The notes beneath the pieces were generated by a model that saw only the letters and a program-made list of their open reading frames with translations, did not search any database and was not told where the DNA came from. Positions 59,080 to 64,000 of a DNA stretch of 64,000 nucleotides are shown here, piece after piece. A program made the position numbers and the translations under genes. Numbering within the stretch: position 1 is the first letter of the stretch; each line of letters begins with the position of its first letter. The DNA is from Neurospora crassa OR74A (taxonomy: Eukaryota; Ascomycota; Sordariomycetes; Sordariales; Sordariaceae). The stretch spans positions 5,332,001-5,396,000 of the forward strand of contig NC_026505.1 in assembly GCF_000182925.2 (NCBI RefSeq), read 5' to 3'.

Positions 59080-62000
59080 ATGGGTGTCGAAACCAAAAAG
59101 AAGTCGTCCGAGCGACCACTACCCGTGCCCAGCGCAACCGAATCGTCGATGATGAGCCCGACCCAGAGCGAGCTGGGAGCCGAGGACAAGTCATCCTACT
59201 CGCTGCCTGAGGATGGCACCCCGGTCACCATCAAGACACACAATCGAGGCAAATCGCAGACCTCGCTCTTGATCGAGTATTTCGAAGGAGGAAAAGGAGC
59301 CCCATCTGGAGACGGGCGCAAACCCAGCGTACGTGTTCGCCTCACGCCAAGCCACAAGTCCAATCGCAAAAGCAGCGGTTCCAGTCGAGGTCGCATTGAA
59401 ATAACAGAAGCAAAGTCAACGAGGAGATCGAGCCAGAGCCGCCGCGCCGATCGCCATTCCCAAAGCGCCCTTGCCCGTAGCGAAAATGAGTTGATGTCCG
59501 TCTTGAACGGGGCCGACGAAGACAACAATTCGTACGCCTCTGCCACTGAGGAGAGTAGCGTTAGTCGCAATATCGAGATCGAAATCGGCGAACGAAGCGA
59601 ACGTAGCGCCAACCGACGCGCCCGCCGCCCTGCCAGCCCTTTGATCCCATCTGCTGATAGCAAAAATAGCTACAACACGAGCGACATCTCGGCCATCCCG
59701 AGCGACAGTTTCCTTGACGAGCCTTACGTATCCCGCAAGAACTCGGATGTCAAGAGCCCTGGCTCCAGGAGCATGAGCCCCTCGCGCGGCGGGGATGCCC
59801 TTGCTGGCGCTGCTGCTGGTATTACAGCTGCTGCAGTTACTGACAAGCTCCGTACCAAGAGCCGAGATGAGAGCAGGAATCGAGAGTACGAGCGCGGAGA
59901 GCGCGAAAAGGTATCGGTGACCAAGACGCGCGGCGATAAAGAGAAGAGCGGCAGTAATAACCGCCTCCACAAGTCGACCAAGAGCAGGACCAGTAGTCTC
60001 AGCAAAGAGGAAAGGAGTTCGAAGCGCTCAGAGTCCCCACGCAGGAGATCCAAGCAATCCGATTCCATGGTATCGGGAGCGGATTCAAGCATGCTTTCGA
60101 CTGCAGCTCCCAGCCAACGCTCCGTGGGTGCCGAGTCAATGCGCTCAGGTCAGTCAAAGGCCTCCTCCATCAACAATCCCAAGCTCCTGGAGACAGTAGA
60201 GGATGCCATTCGTCGCCTTATCCTTCCAGAACTCAATGCCTTGAAGAGAGAGCAGAGCTTGCGTCAGGATCGTAAGGCAGCCTCGACGACGTCAAGTGCG
60301 ACAACGGCTTCTAGGGATGAGGGCAGTGATAGGCGCCGGACGTCTAGAGCTGACCGAAATTCGGGCACCACTCCCACACCCAAGGAGCCCATCAAGATTG
60401 AGAAGCGAGACAGAGAAGCCCGCAATGCCTTTGATGAGAGTCCGGCACAAAGTGCCCTCAGCCAAGACACGAGAAGCGATGTGCATGATATTGACCACAG
60501 CCCCACTGGAAGCGCTGACCGTCTAAAGACTGCTGCTGCCGGTGCGGCTGCTGCCCACGACAGCCTCAAATCTCCTGGAGAGAACCGCAGTAGGAGGCGA
60601 AGACGTGAGTTGCGGAATTCTGCTGGCAATGAGTATGAGGATTATAATGATGATGATGCCTCCTCCGACTTCCTCGCACCTGCTCCCCCTATGCCGTTAT
60701 TGAGCGACCTCAACCCATCGGACGTCACCCGAGCCTCTATCTTATCTGCCGACACGGATGGTCCTCACTCGGCTAGCGAGGAGATTGCACCGAAGCAAGA
60801 CCAGAATGGCCAGTACCACACCGAGGATTCCACTCCGACACCCACCCGGACCCCCATTACTCTACTGTCATTGGGTACTCAGCATGCCAATATTTCCCAT
60901 GGAGACCTGAAACAGCTGCCACGTCAACGGGGTGCCGAGAACCAGGGCAACGACTACCACAGTGGCGCACCTTCTGTTGATTCCTATGATGATCTGGACG
61001 ATTACGATGATCACGAGCGCGAATACGGGAATAGCCCATACGACTACTACAACACGCAAGAGGTGCCGCCTCCACTCAAGTATGTTCCTTACCAGCCTGA
61101 GAAGCGCGGTCTGAGTCCTATTCCCAGCGTCTCCGGATACACTGAAGGCAGTGAGGCGCCGAACCGTGATTCTCGCGCGTTCGGTGGCTCGGTATCAAGC
61201 GGCTCCCGTACTCCTGAAAACATGTCCGTAGCCAGCTTGCGGACGGCGGGCATGGATCGGAGCAACGTGAGCGGAATGACCAACAGCGAGGTTGACGGTA
61301 ATGGTCACGCTGTCCGTGCCGTTGGAGCCAACCCGAACTACGTCCACACCTCTGGTGTCGATTCCAACCATGCTTCGTTCGTTGAGGGCTCCGTGGTAGA
61401 TTCGCTTAGATTTAGCGGCGTCAATCAGCAGCCATACCGCAACTCGATGGCTACCAATGGAAGCCAAGAGGCTGACAGGCCAGACACGGCTGGCAATGAT
61501 AGCCAGGCCTCATACGACTACCAAGAGTATGACGTCGACGAGTATGGAAGGAAGGTCCCAAGACAGCGTCATTATACCACCGCCTCAGAGGCTGCTATTA
61601 CCAGCGCTGCGGTTGGTGCCGCCGCCGCCGCCCTCAGACAGCAGGGTAAGCAAGAGAACCAGGACACTTCGGAATGGCAAGGGGAGGGCATTCAGCGCAA
61701 CCAGTCCTTCAAGGAGCGCGCCCAGAACGGATCTGGACCCGCACTGCAGCCAAAGCACAGTGTCGACAGGATGTCGGACGTCTCTGTGCCCATCAAGTTG
61801 GGCTTCAGTGGCTTGCCGGATATCAGCAGCCCGTTGCCAGACTTCGAGCACTGGAACGAGGATGATCTGCTCACTAACCCATCGTTGCTCAATGGAGAGG
61901 AAGGTGGTGAATGGGAGGGAGATGCTACCCCCAAGCAGCGCCCCCAGTCGTCCGTTGATGACTTCAACTACCGTCCTCTTGACGGCACTCATGATGCTCT

Positions 62001-64000
62001 GCAAAAGGGTCTCAATCTCAGCGGCAACCAGCAGTCCGGTCAGGAGCAGGATGAGTGGTACAGGACTGACGAGGATCGGAAGCGCGATACTTTGGTCACC
62101 AACCCCTACGAGGATGCCAGCCCCATTGCCAACCTTGCCGGTCTGGGAGACAGTCTTCTTTCTCCTGGCGGTCGCGATAACTACGACAATGCCACTCGTA
62201 GCCCTGTCGGTCAGAAGGTCGATGAGGGATACATCTCCCAGGGACCTAACAAGACCCCCGATACTTCGATGGACAAGGGCAAGGGTCTCGCTTATGGCGC
62301 CCCTCTCAACCTTGGTGGTGCCAAGAATCAGAACCCCATGGACTTCTTCGGCTCCGGTTCACGACAAGTTAGTGGCATGTCGGACGGAATGGAGTCGCAG
62401 ATGTATGATCCCGCCACTGGAACGGGACTTGACAAGATTGAGTCCAAGGATATCATGGCTTTGATGCAACATGTAAGTTTCAACCGTACGCTCGTGCCGA
62501 AGAAGTCTGCCTGCTAACAGATTGCAGTTGATGGTCCGCGATGCTCAGCGCAGTGCTCGCGATACCGAGATTTTGGTCACCCTTGTTCGCGCCGCCACGG
62601 AGATGCGTAACAACTTTGAAGACCTCAAGCGTCTCCTTGCTGATACCGAGGATGTTATTATCACCGAAGTCAAGGAGAACACGGAGAAGACAGTCCAGCG
62701 CGCCATCAACGGTCCTCGTCCTTATCCTGGAAGCGCCCCTCGCTCTCTTCACTCCAACTCGCAGGCGGGCACTACGACTACGATGGACGAGATGAGCAAC
62801 AAGAAGCAGAAGAACATCTTCCGCCGTGCTCTGATGAAGGGCTTGGGTCACAAGGGACCTAACGACCTTGGCAGGATCGAGGATATGCTGATGCAGCTCC
62901 TGACTCAAGTCGATGTGCTCAAGTCCCAGACTGTTCCTGGCGCTGGCTCTGCGCCCATGAGCCATCAGGATGAGCGTTCGTATGAGAACATGCAATCTCA
63001 GGGCCAATACGAGCAGGATCGTGGTTACGAGCCCGAGGGACATGCTGGAACTTCCACTAACAGTGCGTCTCAGTCCGGACAGCTGTCCATCCAGTCTCGG
63101 GGAACATCCGGCCAGCAAAACTTTGGCCGCAAGGTGTCCGGTCACAGGATAAGTACCGTGCCCGAGGACAACGAGGATGAGTACGACAATGAGAGCATTC
63201 GCTTTGGCGGGCCGGAGGTTTTGATGACCCCTGCGCAAGAACAGCGTTCTGGTTCGTTGCAAGCGACGCCTCGTGGGTCGCCGCCTACCGCTTCGGGCGC
63301 TCTTCAGATGTCGCCTGGTTACGAGAATACTCGGTCGCCTGCGTATGAGAACCCTCAGTCGCCCGCTTATGAGAAGACCAGGTCCCCTGATTACCAGCAG
63401 CAATACGAAAGTACCAGGTCGCCAGACTACCAGAATGCTGCTAAGCAGAACGAGGACCAGAAGAAGAAGGGAAGGTCGAGCTGGTTCAAGTCCCGGTGGT
63501 CGGAGAGTACTACAACTACCAACATTACTCAACTCTTCCGCCGCAGCGGCCAGTCACGCAAGGATGAGGAAGACGAGCAGCAGTGGAGCCCGATCAGGCC
63601 GGCCGAGCAGCCTACGATGCCTACGTACCGCAACAACACGGTTTCGTCTCGCGCAGACTCGGTTGCCACCTCGGACTACTCGGATATGTTTCAGTTCTCC
63701 AACCCTCATCCCAAGCCCAAGCCCAACAACAATAACAACCCCTACTCGCAGGGACGTGGGCCAAGCCACGACGTTCACGAGGACCCCGAGTCCCCCGTGC
63801 TTGCGTACAACTCGATGCAGCCACCGCAGCCTAACTGGGTGACGATGACGCCCGAGGAAGCCAAGTACAAGGCTCATCGCAACTCGCTCAACCTGGTGCA
63901 CCCTCAGCCCCGGCAGGGCCAGACGGAGCGCTTCAAGCAAGCGCTTGAGTCTCAGGCGCTCGGCTTCACGGGTGGCAACTCGCCCATGCTGAGCCCCAAG
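59080..64000 (+). CDS. Giant intrinsically disordered Ser/Arg/Asp-rich protein (3' end beyond window)
   Basis: Exon 1 is 59080-62472 (1131 codons). An intron at 62473-62527 (GTAAGT donor, GCTAAC branch, TTGCAG acceptor) leads to exon 2, which stays open to the window end, giving 1622 visible residues. I do not recognise the protein. The N-terminal part is charged and Ser-rich (repeated RSS/SRR patterns, SP sites), with a short ordered-looking block SLLIEYFEGGK then RKPSVRVRLTPSHK. Alanine-rich stretches occur near residues 245 and 490. Around 915-960 a motif with PDFEHWNEDDLL is notable. Exon 2 starts with a likely coiled coil (MVRDAQRSARDTEILVTLVR onward) and contains five SPxY repeats at 1393-1432. 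There is no catalytic motif or clear membrane segment. A scaffold role is only a guess. The start ATG is the first in the frame. Confidence 0.85.

Noticed and set aside
62480-63532. 350-codon minus-strand frame opposite exon 2 of the giant protein
   Set aside because: Leu/Arg-rich antisense shadow without motifs. The plus strand has consensus splice sites and a continuous frame there.

Overview
This window is nuclear DNA of a filamentous ascomycete, almost certainly Neurospora (N. crassa or a close relative). Genes carry few, short introns (about 50-150 nt) with GTRNGT donors and CTAAC-like branch points. Coding sequence is rich in C/G at third positions. Intergenic regions are long and packed with homopolymers, microsatellites and TACCTA/TAGAGGTA-type motifs. 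The reconstructed TOM70 (624 aa) and the Arp1/centractin (380 aa) match the lengths I remember for Neurospora TOM70 and RO-4. That recollection could not be checked here.

Layout: IMP4 (1242-2260 +) and an Sso1-type plasma-membrane syntaxin (4900-6079 +) are in tandem. The syntaxin converges on TOM70 (8554-10662 -). TOM70 is divergent from an aminodeoxychorismate-lyase-like class IV PLP enzyme (12230-13129 +). Next come ro-4/Arp1 (14407-15827 +), a 5.2-kb gene-poor stretch, a small GRGGxGN-repeat protein (20991-21455 -), and a 6.9-kb gene-poor stretch. These are followed by a class I-type chitin synthase (28354-31682 -), the SM protein SLY1 (34518-36848 -), a 1646-residue PNUTS-like protein (40761-45701 +), an FHA-domain tail-anchored protein (47737-50131 -), an IFRD-family protein (53040-54440 +), and the first 1622 residues of a giant disordered protein running off the right edge (59080-64000 +). 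All exon boundaries are my own reading of splice signals and reading frame.

Several products serve secretion and tip growth: the syntaxin for exocytosis, SLY1 for ER-Golgi fusion, chitin synthase for the wall, and Arp1 for dynein transport. The remaining genes are housekeeping. I see no operon-like logic, no transposon, no tRNA or 5S rRNA gene, no CRISPR array and no secondary-metabolite cluster.

The most interesting signals are four. A 99-codon protein-like reading frame continues in frame directly after the syntaxin stop codon. The octamer TAGAGGTA is strongly over-represented between genes. The chitin synthase has a 19-nt first exon followed by a 501-nt GC-AG intron. The 1646-residue protein has the architecture of a PNUTS-type PP1 regulator.
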